Origin: Rotaria sp. Silwood1
Taxonomy: Eukaryota > Rotifera > Eurotatoria > Philodinida > Philodinidae
Direction: 5' to 3'
Length of the DNA: 64,000 bases
Assembly: GCA_905250075.1 (NCBI GenBank)
Contig: CAJNOP010000010.1
Span: 62,001-126,000 of the forward strand
Shown: in pieces, positions 1 through 13,700 of the stretch
How the letters are laid out: each line of letters begins with the position of its first letter
Numbering within the stretch: the first letter of the stretch is position 1
Notes under the pieces: model-generated
What the model was told of the DNA's origin: nothing
The model's input: the letters and a program-made list of their open reading frames with translations, nothing else
The model's database searches: none
Program-made: the position numbers and the translations under genes

Positions 1-2130
1 ATAAATACGAGTACGATTTATAGATGTTTGTTGTTCAGATATTGAAACAGATTTAATTATATCAGGTAGTAGATTTGTATATTTCCATAAATAAGGTCCA
101 GCAAATAATTTCAATTTAAGAGAATCAAAATAACTATATTCTGATACATCAGTCTTAGAAATTAAAAGAAAAAAGATAAATTTCATTGAAAACACTATAT
201 CAATAACGACTTTCTTAAATTTACAATTATCTGAATAAGATACTCACGCTTTAGAATAATAGAAGCCTTAGTTCTAACTTAACTGTAAGACTACATATTC
301 ATGTTTCAATTGTAAAAGCTTGAAAACATTACCCCAGTTCAATATTTTAGCTGAAAATTTTGAAACCGACATGATCAATAGTGTCGCATGTTAAATTGAA
401 AAATGTTTTTTTTTTATAACAGTGTTCAAAAGGTACATTTCTTTCTACCTATATAACTTTCAAGCAAAACTAACATCCTTCTAATCTACAAATAACAAAA
501 AAATCATACTAGGCAAAAATCTACAAATTTAAATAAACATTTATTTTATCTGACTTAGTAAACTGTGCCGAGTAAGTCTGATTCCATATATGAATAAAGC
601 ATACTTAGATGTATACATTAACACCAAAAGTCTAGAATAATCAAGAGCGAGCAAACAATATCAATTACATAAATAGTTTTAACCGGATCCGAATTAAATC
701 AAAAGTAGATTCTTGAGTTTGTTGCATAAAAAATTTACCTTATCACGAAGTAGTTGAGGTATTTGATCAACAAATGATACTTTACTATGCATTAATGTCA
801 TATCCATAGATATCATTGTAGTTGGAAATGTCTAAAATAAATTTTCAAAATTAAAAAACAAAAAGAAAGAATTCTTTTCAATTAGATTAACTTACATGAG
901 CTGATTGTAATTCTTGAAAATAGAAAGTCGATGGATCATCACGTATTTCACTTAAATCATTAACACGTACTTCATCTAATATTTCATGATTATCTAATGA
1001 ATTCATTAATACACTATCCATAATTGAACATTCATCAATTGTTTCAATATAAGATTGTGTTGAATCTTCATTAAATGAAAATTCTCGTAATACCTGACAT
1101 CCTAATCAAAAATATTTATTTATTTAATTGAAAATTTATTATTTTTTTTTTGTTTTACCAAGAACATGATCTTTTCCTTCATTATCTTTAATTACTTCTC
1201 GTAATGGATTTAAATCATAGATTGTTTTCGAAGTTATATCAAGTATTGTATCATTATTATCATATTCTTTATTAATTTGATTATTTAAATTAATCAAGCC
1301 ATTTATAAGAGGAAAATCACTTGATGAATACATTGTATATGAAATCATATCAGCATATAATGAATCAATTCCAACACCACCTGGCCATTGACACATATTT
1401 GATGGTTGACATGGATGAAATTCAAATTCATATGGAAGTGAAATTGTTGATAAATCTGTAACAAGATAAGAACTTGCTTTTGGTTTAATATGTTGTGTTA
1501 ATTTTTTTGTTGTTTCTATTTGTTCAGAATGTGTAATATTCGATTCTTCTTCATGTTTTTCTTGTATACTTCCATTAAGTTTTTGTGTTTCTGTATGAAG
1601 AGCATCAACACGATATCCATAAATTTTTGCACTAAAGAAAATTTCATCAAAAAAAAAAAAAAATATATGAAAAGTTTTTTTTTTCCCTTTACCTTGTATC
1701 AATAACTGATCCAGCTTTAACAAAATTAGGTTCATGATGATCATGAAAAGAATCTGTTTTATCATCAAATGCAATAATGTCTAATATATCTTGTAATCGT
1801 TCAACAAATGGAAAATGAAATGCATTTTTTGCATTGATTTTATTTTTTGCAGCTAATTCAACTGTTTTTTCATATAAAGCAATTAATTGTACAGATGTTT
1901 GAATATTTTCATCAACACCACTATCTGTACTAGTAGAAGTATTAAGAAATAAACGTGATTGTCGTTGTTCAAAAGGAGAATTTTCATTATCAGAATCAAA
2001 ATGATTTACTCTTGGATTTACTAACGAACTATGAAATAAAATTTTATAATAAAAAAAAAAAGTTCAATATTTTATTAAACTATTACCGTCGAGGTATAGG
2101 TAAACATTCGTTGTCGTTATCTTCGTACAT
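1..2130 (-). CDS. NCAPH: Condensin complex subunit 2 (CAP-H / Barren kleisin), 3' part missing
   Basis: Kleisin subunit of condensin I, which bridges the SMC2/SMC4 heads in mitotic chromosome compaction. Exons on the minus strand: 2130-2087, 2028-1693, 1631-1159, 1101-896, 831-739 and 153-1 (open at the window edge). All junctions are GT-AG and keep frame over 435 codons. Family signs: an early NKINAKNAF segment (about residue 70), the IYGYRVDALHTET block of the SMC2-binding N-terminal region, and near the left edge SEYSYF followed by AGPYLWKY, which matches the conserved CAP-H EYSYF/WAGP block. The start is the only ATG in exon 1 that feeds the conserved frame. Introns are 53-62 bp except the last, 585 bp. 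The C-terminal winged helix that binds SMC4 lies beyond the window. Family assignment is firm; the exact N-terminus is less so. Confidence 0.88.
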
Positions 2131-4326
2131 TATTCAAGTTCTGATTCATAAATATTTCGTTTTCTTTCTGTATTTATGTTCAAGTTATATATAGCGCTAC
2201 TTTCCAAGTTTTTCATATTGAAATAGAATAAGTTAATAAGTGTTTTTACATACATATCATATTTTTCGATAATAAAAATTTCTTTTGTTTCATCTCTGAA
2301 TATATTATTAATGATTCATAAAATCATAAAAAATTTATTTATACTATGAAATAGGTTTATCAAATAATCATTTTTTAAAAATATAATTTTTCTCCTGGTT
2401 TAGATATTCTCCAATGAACTTACAAATAATAAATCTTCTCTCTGTATTTTGATTCTTTTACTTTTTCTACACTCTGTAGTACTACTTATTTATCCATAAT
2501 GAGTGGATATTCCACTTGAATTACCATATAATAGTCAAATTATTTCTAACGTCATTGTTTTAATCTATATACCAATTGATAAAAGCAAATATTTCTTATC
2601 GATCAATAATGTTTTCATTATATGAGACACCATTTTATGCTACTTTTGACAATAAATATTTTTTAACTTCGATATTTAATTCGAAGAGTAACTCAGTACT
2701 GAAAGGCGGGTGAATGATTTTGTTCCAGAGGGAAGAGCTCTACATGGCCAATCTTCAAAAGAAGGGCAGAAGCATTGTATTCGCGTCGAAAAAAATCTTA
2801 TTTTTTCGTAATCAATAGAGGTGTTCCGATGATTCTTTTTTGCGAAATGTTGAGCAATAAAACATTTATGTCACATCGCCGTCTTGGTGTTAACATGTTT
2901 GAATATATTTTTAATTTTTTAAAAATTGCGTTAAAACGAACAGAAGCGTTTAAATTAATCAAATATTATAGCAAATTATTAACAAAATCTGTAATTACTT
3001 TCAATATCGAATAGAACTAGTTTCAATAAAAAAGTTTTTCGAATTGTTTCTATGAAAACCATGAATGATTATGCATTTTCATTGGATAAAATTTTTGAAA
3101 CATTTTTTTCTCCGAATAGTCGTGTCATCGATTGGTTGAAATATTTATTTTCAATTGCATATTTGATCAATTGTTTTTTTCTCTCTTCTTTCTCTACTTG
3201 TTGTTCATAAAGCTATATAGTCAATTAAACGTTCATATCGTTTTATCGACAAATACATTCGATAATCTGCTTTTGCATGCCGATCATTTCTTTTTATTAA
3301 AAAGAATGTGTAAGTATAGTTATTCGTTATTTTTCTCATAAAATACAGATCAATGATATTTTTTTTTTCTCAGAACAAGAATTTATTTACAAATTAAGTG
3401 TTTTCCATGGATTTCTACAGTTGTTTTGATAGATTTATTGAGTTTAGCGTGTGATGAAATAATAAAACTATTTATGAGATTAAGCAAAATTAATTTTCAT
3501 CAAAGATAAACTTGATTGAAAGACGATGAAAATCTTTCTTGGAAACCTATAATCGAGATAATATCCATTAGTTTTTATTGTTTTTTTTTTTTTGCTAGAA
3601 AGTTCACAATAGTTTCACATAGAGAACGAGAACATTATGAAGAGAAAGTATTTTTCAATCGACTTTGTTTTTCTTTCCATTCAAATTGTTCAGAAATTAA
3701 TTTATTTCTTTCCTTATCTCGCTATAAATAGTGTGAAATACCAGAAAAATCTTCTTATATCTGTGAAATATCGATAACAAGAAAAAAAAAAAATGATCAT
3801 TCCATATCGATCGTATGCTTATCGATGTTTTCTATCTTTTTCCTCAATTTACCGAAGCGTAACATAAAGAATGAGTTAGAAATATAAATGGTGGTGAATT
3901 TCGCACGAAAAACGAACGTCTTATCACACGATGACACAATTGTTGTGTCGCTTTGCGAAAAAAAACAAAATACAAAAAGCTTTTATAAAAACATGTCTGC
4001 TAGGTGGATGCGCGCGTGTACATTGCATATGTATTAAGACATTCCACTTTTTTTTTTCCATTTAAATGTGACATAATTGTTGTTGAAAGATCGCATTAAG
4101 ACACCGAATATATATATTTTTTTAAGCTTATGGATCATCTTCACTTGACTTCATAAGGATCAAACAAATTGTTGTTCGATTGTCAGCTTGCTCAAAAGAT
4201 GAGCTGCTAACAGAATCGTATATACGAGATTTAATATAATGATGTAACTCAAGAGAAAAGAAAAAAAAAAAAAGCTGTGAAATAATGCGGTACATTAAAG
4301 TGAATTAGTATCGATCAGCAGGTGTC

Positions 4327-4334
4327 ATTTGCAT
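4327..4334 (+). promoter_or_regulatory. Possible POU octamer site
   Basis: A perfect ATTTGCAT octamer, the consensus for POU-domain (Oct-type) factors, lies 174 bp upstream of the receptor ATG. One 8-mer in AT-rich DNA can arise by chance; no function is shown. Confidence 0.2.
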
Positions 4335-4436
4335 AATTGAAAGTGTTTGTCACCTTGTGAGAACGTAATCGAATGATGACAATAAGGTTTGTGCCACTTC
4401 AATTAGGTCAATTAACGATATCCTGCTGTATCAGAA

Positions 4437-4450
4437 AGAGAGAGAGAGAG
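4437..4450. repeat. (AG)7 microsatellite
   Basis: Uninterrupted AG dinucleotide run in the 5' region of the nuclear receptor gene, just upstream of a candidate 3' splice site. Confidence 0.8.
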
Positions 4451-4507
4451 ATCAACATAAATTCTTTCTTTGTTTTATTTTTGAATTTAGATAACGTTGC
4501 TTCATTG

Positions 4508-6192
4508 ATGTCATCATCATCATCGTCACCTATTCGTATTGTTCCAACAAATCGTCGTCATTTGTCTTTATGTTCTGTATGTGGTGATAAAGCAAGTGGA
4601 AAACATTATGGTGTTATGAGTTGTGATGGTTGTCGAGGATTTTTTAAACGAAGTGTTAGGTAAAAAATTTTTTTTAATTAAAATTTTTCAATTGTAGTTT
4701 TTGTTTTTTTTTAATAGACGTAAAATCGAATATAAATGTAAAGGTGATTCAACATGTCAAGTTGATGTCAATCGACGAAATCAATGTCAAGCATGTCGTT
4801 TTCAACGTTGTCTAGCTGTAAATATGAAACCTAATGGTAAGAATGATTTATTCATCATTATACTTAACCAAAAAAAAACAAAGAAGAAAAACTTTTCAAA
4901 TGTCTTTTATAGTAATGTAAGATGTACTTATCTGTTTTTGTATTTATTTTTAAGCTGTACAAAATGAACGAGTACCACGTCATGGAGTTAAACGAGTAAT
5001 ACCAAATTCCTCACTTCCTCGAATACAATGTTGGACACCACCAGCTGTCGGGTATGTAGCAGAGTCATTACAAGTGACTATGCCGTATGGTTTTCGAAAT
5101 TTACCTATGAATAAGTAAGTAATTATTTGTTTATTTCATTTGAATTTATTAGGTAAGTTATTTTATATAAGAGCTGGACACTATAAATACATACCTTGAC
5201 AAAAATCTGTATATGTCCAGCTTTGTTTTATATTAATTCATTAACAGAAATATAAATCTGCAAGAGATATTTTTAAATATAAATTATTTTATTTGTTATT
5301 TAGTACATCATCACCAATATGGTCTACATCTCAAATGTTTCTACCACAACAATCTTTTAATATATCGAAATGTAGTTCATCATCGGATCCTATATCATCT
5401 GATTTTTCAAATAGTGATGAAACACAAATATCACTTAGTAAAATATTTCGAATTATGTTATCTTTAATAAAAAAAATTTTTTTCTTCTTTGATATTATAG
5501 ATGATGATAATTTATCAAAAGTTATATGTGAAACAGCTTCATTTGTTTTACTTGAATCAATACGTTGGCTTTATTTAGTACCATCATTTAAAGAATTAAA
5601 AGAATATGATCAATTAATATTAATTGAACAATCATGGTCATTATTATTTATTTTAACATCAGCTGAAATGAAAAAATTTCTTAATCAAAGTAATTTATTA
5701 AATATTTATTTTTTTTTATTTTGATTAATTATTATTTTAGATGAAATCGATTCATATGATGATGATGATGATAATAATAATAATCAATATTTATTATTTC
5801 AAGCAATAGTTAAAGAATTAATGATTCATTCAATTGATCAAACAGAATATACACTTCTTAAATTAATAGTTATTTTTAATAATCGTACGTAAAATCATTT
5901 ATTAAAATTGTAAATAATTTATTTTTTTTATAATTTAGCAAAACGTCATGAACTTTATGATCATGTAAAAATTGAAAAATATCATAAAGATGCTTTATTT
6001 ATGTTAACTGAATATACAAAAAATTCAAAATATCGTCGTTTAGCTGAACTTCTTATGTTATTATCAAATATTCAAGAAAAAATCATTCAAATCAAATTAG
6101 ATAAAATGTTTTTTCAACATTTAATTAATCGTATATCAATGAAAAATTTATTACATAACATTATTCGTCATGTTACAACATTAATTCAATAG
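4508..6192 (+). CDS. Nuclear receptor, NR2E (tailless/PNR)-like
   Basis: Ligand-regulated or orphan transcription factor. Exons 4508-4659, 4718-4836, 4955-5114, 5304-5437, 5501-5689, 5741-5884 and 5939-6192; 383 residues. The DNA-binding domain runs from Cys22 to about residue 87: first zinc finger CSVCGD...[13 protein letters not shown], second finger with Cys58, 64, 74 and 77. It is followed by AVQNERVPR, the post-finger extension typical of PNR/TLX (NR2E). The ligand-binding domain carries the signature region [15 protein letters not shown] and ends [14 protein letters not shown]. The start is the first ATG after a likely 3' splice site; an upstream in-frame ATG at 4373 is possible. The P-box has Arg where tailless and PNR have a small residue, and the D-box has five residues between its cysteines, shorter than in most NR2E proteins, so the subfamily call is less sure than the superfamily call. 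The intron at 5438-5500 is 63 bp and stop-free. Confidence 0.87.
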
Positions 6193-9100
6193 GATAAAAG
6201 AAACTTATTATTTTTTTTTGTAAATATGTACTTCGCATAAAAAATTATTTTTTTAAATGAAATGACGACTATCGATTATTTTTGTTTTTGTTTATCAAAC
6301 TCATAATAAAAAAAATATCCAAAAATCACACTTTCTTTTCTTATTATGAGAGAAATATATCAAGATTAGGAAAACTAGAGAATATTTTCCAATATTCATA
6401 ATTAAAATGTCAGCTGGATTGATTGTAGTGTGTCGTCGAGAAGTGAAAAACAATCAAAAAAAGATAAGAGAGATAACCATGAACAAGTCAGAAGTTTTTC
6501 CATCACAATTCAAGTTGGGCATGAAAAATTTGAATATTTTACACGAAAAAGTCATGTGATGAATATTTTCACTTATGCATTTGAATATTAGAAAAGTTTC
6601 TGCGTAATGTTTTAACTTTTTCTTCGATATATATGTCAGTAGCTGTCAACTATTTAAAAGTTGATAACGCATCAGCAAGCATCAATAAAAAGCTGAATAT
6701 TATGGTTGTCTTTTTGGAAACTATTGTCATAAATTATTAACCATCAAAGAAATAGGTCTGGTATTCATGATAAAAATAAAACTGTCTTATCTTATAATTA
6801 TTTCCGTAGCCGTCTTGCCTTCAAGTGTTAATCTATTAATTTAATTCGACCTTAACGCCTGCGTGGTAATCTATATGGATGTGGGTGAATTTGCTATCTG
6901 CAACAGAACTTGGAAAGCCTGAGGTATATCAGACAGAACTCAAAAGGTGCTTGTTTAGAAAACAATAAAATGAAAATTGTAAAGTCTTATGATAGTTGAA
7001 GCTGAAATTTGTCATTCGAAATTTCTTATGGCTTGTAAAGTTTTCTAGGTTTTTTTTCAGATATACGTTTAAAATGATTTGATTCGTAATCGAAACTCAT
7101 ATTTTACATAATAAAGATTGTAGCAAGTCGAACAAAAAAAGGCAGTCTACATGGATCATTAGATCCAGACATTCTTAACGACACGAAGTATTATGTTATA
7201 TTGAGCAGAAGGGGTGTGCTTATTTTATTATAATTGATCATTTTAGGCATGCCCATCCATATGATTTCCATCATGAAGTGTGGACGTAACTCATGCACAT
7301 ACTCAAGCGTCTGCCTATAGAAAGAAAGCCATATGATAGAGACATATTTTGTGATTTGTACATGTCAAGCACATGAAAAAAAAATAGTGTAACTCGAGTA
7401 GGAGTAAAACGTAAAATACATACAAATAACTAAAAGAATATATTGAAATATCTTAAGTAGAAGAGCAAAAATTAATATCTATTCCAGAATAAAATACTAG
7501 ATGTTTATATAAATTTATTTCATTCTACATCACATAGAAAAGAAGTTTTCCTGTAATGTGATTTAAAAATAAGTTCCTGAAATATTGAGGAGAGAGTCTT
7601 ATAACTATGAACATCATGATAAAAATGTTGTTGCCATTGTTTTTCCTTGACTATCAACTCCATATTCTTCTTTAATTACCATCCAGTCCAATAATTTCAG
7701 TTGTGAATACCTTGAAATCATAATTTCTCCATTGTTCAAGCATTTAATTATAAGAAATAGTACGGCAACATATATGTTTATCATTAATGATTAGATTGAA
7801 TATTGACTTGCGTATTTCTTAAAAAAACATTAGCTTTTAATTATACCTCTAAATAGCTCATTAATCATAGATTGTTCGAAAGAATATCTAGACACAAGTT
7901 ATTCATATTTGGAAAGATGTAGAGCTTGTTTTCATCGAATATTAGATTATGCTAAAGTTATTAAATTTTAACAGAAAAGTCTGTAGTCTTATGTACCAGA
8001 GTTTATCAATGGTACATCAATTTAAATAAATTTTTGATTGATGCAGACTTTTGAGTTGTTTTTCATAAAAATGAAAATTTCTAAAGTTAATGCTCGCATA
8101 ATTTTATTGTTCTGCTTTTTTTTTTTGATAAAGCAGAACTCGAATTATTATGGCTTAACAAAAAACAATAAAGTTATTTATTTGATTTGGGATATCTTTG
8201 TCATGTACTTTGTACTGTTTTTTTTTGATTCAAGAAAGTCGATCTATAACATATAAAAATCTATGAATACATCAATTCATATTGTGTGATGGTAAAACGC
8301 TTTTATTCAATCAAGCAAAATAGAAATATAGATTGTTGTATTCATTCGAGTGCGCAAATGATCAGAACTATTGTTAAAAAAGAAAAGGAAATAGTTTCTT
8401 TTTTTATATCGTTTTACAAAACATAATAATGTCAATCATCAGACAATGAAAAATCCTTTAGATGTCTCTCTTCTTCTTTCTTTTTTATCAAAAATACTTT
8501 ATATCTGTTATGCTAAGTTTTCCGTCAGCTAGATTTATCATCAGGAAACGATTATAATTATTTCCATAGAATATACATCAAATGAAATAGTGCGATATGC
8601 TCGTTGTTCCATTTTTATAACTATATACATTCATTTTTTATTCACAATTCGTACTATATCAACCTGAGGATGTAACTCCTTCAACGAAAATACAATGTCA
8701 GAATAAGTTAAGAAACATATGTTGCCTCAATATTTGAATTTATACTATAAATATCAATTTGATATTTATCTACGCAATTCTTTATAATTTCAATGATGAC
8801 TTTCAAGAAACATTCTTATTATAATGTAAAAAACAATTGTCTGTTGTAAGTCTTTTTTTTTTGGTTCATGTTAGAAGTGTGTTATGTAAACATAAGGAAG
8901 TAACCCTATGTTTGCACTAAGATAATATTAGCCTTAACGTTTGTATACTCATTGAATAACGGAAAAGAAAATTAGAGGAACATGATTTTTTATGTAATTG
9001 AAAAACTACATAATCTAGCCAATTGTTCATTTTCTACGCAAAAAATATAATTATTGTAAAAAATTAACATAATTTCTAATCATCTCCGTATAATTAAATT

Positions 9101-9485
9101 TTGTCAAAATATGAAAATTTGTATTAGCCTTTATAAATAATAACTATGTTGACTTGAGTCTCCATCGATAGGAGGGAGTATTGTATAATAAATTGAAAAA
9201 AAAATTCTTGAATAAAATAATAATAGACTAATGTTTGAAAAAGAAAAAAAAAAAAGAGAAATTTATTGTCTTTTGCTATGGCTTAGTACTAAATAATGTT
9301 ACGTCAAGTTTCACTTGAACTTTTCATCTTGTCAAGCAAAACAAAAAATAATTGTGATTTCTTTCTTTTCATTCCTTTCTTACAATACAAACAATCTTTC
9401 TCGTTCTGAAAATTAAAGAAGCCATCTCAAACACGCGCAACCATTCAGTTTTCATTCACATAAAGCATTTCTTTACTTGATTCAC
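6193..9485. other. AT-rich intergenic region, nothing coding recognised
   Basis: About 3.3 kb of AT-rich DNA after the receptor stop codon. Poly(A)-signal-like AATAAA strings occur just past the receptor. A 10-bp hairpin stem with an 11-nt T-rich loop lies at 8109-8139. The frame at 8038-8256 lacks any motif and is probably spurious. Confidence 0.5.
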
Positions 9486-9830
9486 ATGGCTGTAACAGCC
9501 GTTGTTTCACCACCAACAATTCGACAACAAATCGAACAACAACCTCCTGCTTATATCTTACAAAGTTGGCGTCGTGAACAACCAAGTTTACGTGATCACT
9601 ATCTATTACGACAAACATTTTTAATTGCACCTGATACAGCCGTACCATTTTCTCGATTACGTCAACGTATAAGAAATATTTATGAAGAACGAGATCGACC
9701 TGTTATTGTCGTTCATTATGATCCATGGGCTAAAGAAGCTATTACTGCAGCACGTGCTAAAACAGCATCAACATCAACGAAAGACTTACCAATTAATATC
9801 GACCTTGTGAGAAGTCATACAACTATTTGA
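9486..9830 (+). CDS. Hypothetical protein, 114 residues, single exon
   Basis: Not recognised. The open frame starts at the first ATG (MAVTAVVSPP...) and ends at TGA. Unlike other open frames in the spacers its composition looks like real coding sequence here: it favours CAA, CGT, ACA and CCA and is rich in Arg, Gln, Ala and Pro, with few of the Phe/Ile/Lys runs typical of random AT-rich frames. It has no signal peptide or membrane segment. The middle (FSRLRQRIRNIYEERDRP) is basic and probably helical, followed by VIVVHYDPWAKEAITAARAK. It stands alone, 3.3 kb from the receptor and 6.7 kb from the RGK gene. It could be a lineage-restricted protein or one exon of a larger gene. Confidence 0.55.
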   Translation: MAVTAVVSPPTIRQQIEQQPPAYILQSWRREQPSLRDHYLLRQTFLIAPDTAVPFSRLRQRIRNIYEERDRPVIVVHYDPWAKEAITAARAKTASTSTKDLPINIDLVRSHTTI

Positions 9831-10710
9831 GAGATTTTATTTAGTTTAAACCCATGAACAATTAATAATTTATTGAAACGAAAAAAAAAAACATTTGTCC
9901 TTCACATTTCCGGTTTTTTTTTGTTTTGTTTTCATTTTGATGACACACTTTAATCATATGGAACGCAGCTGTTACTCGTTTTGGAAAAGCAACGATTCGT
10001 AAAAAGAATAGCAAACATATTCTGCCCTCGCATCTGATTCAGTTACAGTTACACACAATCAATGATGATTGATCGTTCGAGCGGCGATTAGTATAACATC
10101 CTTCATTTTATATAGGTTACTTGTGAATAAATAGATGTTACACAAAGTAATCCTTCTAGAAAAGAAGAAGAAAAAAAAAGTGCATTCACAAGTATATCTT
10201 GTGCGACATTTGCTGGACGAGTTTCTGATTAGAACATTAGAGACATGATAATACGAAGCGTCAATGTATTAAGCTTTTCTAGCATGCTTTTTTCGATGTT
10301 ATCATTATTGAATTGTTTGCCGCAATTGTAATCATTGAGAACGTAATGGAAAATCAAGGAAAAAAGCGATGATGAGAGGACGCTTTCAATAAAATGAATT
10401 ATAGGCATATACGAATTAAATCATAAGAGACAGTATAGTTTCCTTTCTTATTTTGCGCTCAATCCTTTTTTTTGTTAAGTTACGCATATAGATGCATTCA
10501 ATCGATGACGATAATGAACAATTCCATCAACAATAGAAGCAGTAAGTCGATATAATATAAAACAGTGACAAAAGGAAAGACGGCAAAAGAAAGTCGATGG
10601 TCCGCTAATAAATGGCGTTTTCAGTCTTTCTTTTCTTTTCTATTCTTATACTTGTACTCGTGTCTTTTTTCTCGTTTACTTCATCTTGTTCTTTTCCTTG
10701 TTCTCGTTTT

Positions 10711-10731
10711 CTTCTTCTTCTTCTTCTTCTT
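10711..10731. repeat. (CTT)7 microsatellite
   Basis: Seven CTT units within a wider pyrimidine-rich tract. It creates spurious open frames on both strands. Confidence 0.85.
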
Positions 10732-13700
10732 ATTCTTTTCGAGTCGATGCCAAGCGCTCTCTTTCTTGCTTGTCTAAAAGACAAAAGGTTAACACTTAGT
10801 AGCACTAAGCATACGCTGTATCAGGGACATAGACACACAAATAGACAACGACAAGAAAGAATCATTCAATTAGACCCAGGAAGACGTCGACAAGTATGAA
10901 AGACGTGTGAATTAACATAGTCATATATTCCAAAAAAAACCTTCAATTTATATATTTTACAGTAAGTATTAGTTGTACGTTTTCCAGAAATAAAAAAAAA
11001 TCATTTTGTTAATATAGTTTATGAGTGTATAAGCACATTATATGCTAGCATCTGGCCAACGTTAGGTATATTTTCTCATGATGACAACGATAGCGATTAT
11101 CCTTGTATTCACAAATGATGATATTCTTCTTCATCGTCATTTATAACAAACTCACAAGGTTATCATAAGACGCATAGAAAAAAAAACTGTTGAGGACTTC
11201 TTGTTGACAGATCGAGATGAATTATGAATAGAAAACACCGGGTTAAACCAATTCGTTTGTCATTCACTCAAGCGTTTATGTAGACTTCCTGCAGCGACAT
11301 GTTGACATCACGATTCTGTTAATAATTTTTCTATTTATTCGTTTTAATATTGATCATAAAATTGATTTTTTGTTCGTTTACTTAAAGAAAACTAATCGAG
11401 AAAGAATTACCAATATGATCGTTATATCATCAATTTTTCTTGTCTTCTCAGATGACTCTATGTGTTATTTTATCAATATGGACAAATATAACTAGACCGA
11501 AACATAGCGAAGCGAAGAGAGAGAGAAAAAAACTTCTATAGCATGGCAAAGAAGATGTTGTTGATTGACTTAGCTCATTTATCTTTTTTTCCTATTTGCC
11601 TCTCTCTCTCTCTTTCTGTATATTTCTCTTTTTTCTGTTTATCTGGAGACATCAGCATCGATCTTTGCACAATATGAATCGGAAACTGAGAAAAGAAACA
11701 AATCATCTTATTCTTTCTTCTTTTTTTAATTCATTGATAAAAAAGAAAAAAGAAAAAGCTCATAAAGCAACGTGATCCCACGAGTTAAAGTACTACATTC
11801 AAAAAACAATTCATTAGAATAAAACCACACTCAAGAGTATCATAAAACGAAGCCAATAAATTCAAATCAACAATAGATATGAACACCATTTTTAATTATT
11901 ACCGGTAGGATTATATTCATTATTATTTTTCTTTCTTCTTTTCGCTTTCTAAATATAAACCATGAATAAGAATCTTATTGCATGTTCATATTAATTAGAT
12001 TTATTATTTAGAAAGTTCTATTTCTTTTTGTTTTGCTCAATATATTTCATATATATATATCACCGCGTCATATCATCTAGGACTGAACTTCTTTGGAGAT
12101 TATTTTCTATTCAAAACTAGATGATTAATATAATTAATGTCTAGGTTCATCTCTGTATAAGTTTCATAGACACACAAAAAAGATATTGTTTATTTATACT
12201 AATTGCTATTATTGTCAACATATTTATGGTCTTTTAAATACAAAACAATAACCATTCTTTCAATGACAATTAGTGACCGATATATAGACAAGAAAAAGCA
12301 TGATTCGATTCTTCTAATTAAATAAATCGTTAAATAAGTTAGAAATATTCAGATGACATTATTCGAAAGACAATAAATATAAGGACAAAGTCTATTTTCT
12401 TGAATGCGTAATTAAATAAGATACTATATTTAAATGTAAAAGTTACTTAAGGATATTCTTTTTCTTGTCTCGTTACATTTATATATTTAGATCATAATTT
12501 TTTTTAGAAATTAATGAGCTGAAACAAAAAATTAACGATTTTTCCATGGACTCAATGCCTCGTTAGTTTTCCTTCGTTTAATTATTTTTTTGTTCTTATA
12601 GACAGTGTGGCGACATAAGATAGAACTATTTGGATATCAGATATTTTTGGTATCAGCCAAAAACAGAAACCAATGTCATTAAAATACGGTTACTTCCATG
12701 TAAAATATTAATATATAAGTAATATGTCAAGTTTTTAATTGTTAAATGTACTTGTTATTTTTTTTTATTAAGAATAAGTATGGTATTTCAAATTAACACG
12801 CAAAAAAAGAAGTCATTGGAACTTTTATATTTCATTAGAACATATGATTCAGAAAAAATTTACTTGTAGAGTAGCATTTAAAATTTTAATAAGAATTGAT
12901 TGACGCTGAAACATTGATTATCCCTACGACAAAACTTTTGAACTTTAATTTTGAATATCATGTTTATCTTGTATGAAAAATAAAATCTTGTGAAAACCAT
13001 CAAATTTTTAGTAATTTCTATAGAATTGATCTTATTCGAAAAATATTCGTTTTTAGTCTAGATTAAAAATGTCATTTGTTTGATTTAGTAATCTCATATG
13101 ATTATACGACTCAATAAAGTTCAAAAGGTGAGAGAATTACATGGGCAATTGAGTATAATCTTAGATGCTACCATAAAATGGTAGATGATGTCATCATCAT
13201 AAGATGACTTAAGAATAAATGAAGATATTCCAATATATTGAAGTGATGATGAACAGGAAATGAAGAATAACAATGAATAAAAAAAGATAAGAGAAAAAAA
13301 AATGAGAATAATATAAAGTAGTGAGTGACTGAATGTAGCCATTAAGAAGAACTCGAATATTAAAGAAAGTGTGCATGATGAAGAATAGATAAACAAAGTA
13401 TGGTTATTAACGTGACACGAATAGTAATAAGCAAAATAAACGGGCGTAATAAAAAATATGAAATTTGTTAGTATGAATAAATCTGCCCACAATTCAAGGA
13501 AAGAAAGAACATAGGTGATTGTTAGTAACATTGCAAGGAGAGGACATATGTATCCATTGATTTGTTCTTATTATATATTAATAACAAAATATTGATTTCA
13601 TAGATTTTTAAGAAAATTGTGATAATATATTGTTTAGAATGTTCAGCATAGCTCTTATGTATTCATTTCATTTTATGTAGTCTAATAATGATTAGACTTT

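Larger units (their letters stand above)
2131..4507. other. AT-rich intergenic region upstream of the nuclear receptor gene
   Basis: Lies between the 5' ends of the divergently transcribed CAP-H and nuclear receptor genes. No conserved coding frame is seen. Short open frames near 2775-3014 and 3132-3341 have no codon bias or recognisable motif. It contains poly(A/T) runs, a perfect octamer at 4327-4334 and an AG microsatellite at 4437-4450. An open frame from 4373 runs into the receptor coding frame, but a good 3' splice site (TTTAG before 4491) suggests that the stretch before it is 5' UTR or intron. Confidence 0.5.

Noticed and set aside
2775..3014. 79-codon frame upstream of the nuclear receptor gene
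   Set aside because: No upstream context, no recognised motif, codon use not like the confirmed exons.
9445..9648. Minus-strand frame antisense to the 9486-9830 gene
   Set aside because: Mirror of the better plus-strand frame; Val-rich reading is a typical antisense shadow.
10565..10899. Overlapping open frames on both strands around the CTT repeat
   Set aside because: They are produced by the microsatellite and flanking CT-rich tract; runs of Phe/Leu or Arg/Lys only.
13121..13531. 136-codon hydrophobic open frame on the minus strand
   Set aside because: The strand is strongly pyrimidine-rich, which lowers stop frequency and yields Phe/Leu/Ile/Ser-rich frames. No family pattern, no splice-linked neighbour, and composition like noise.
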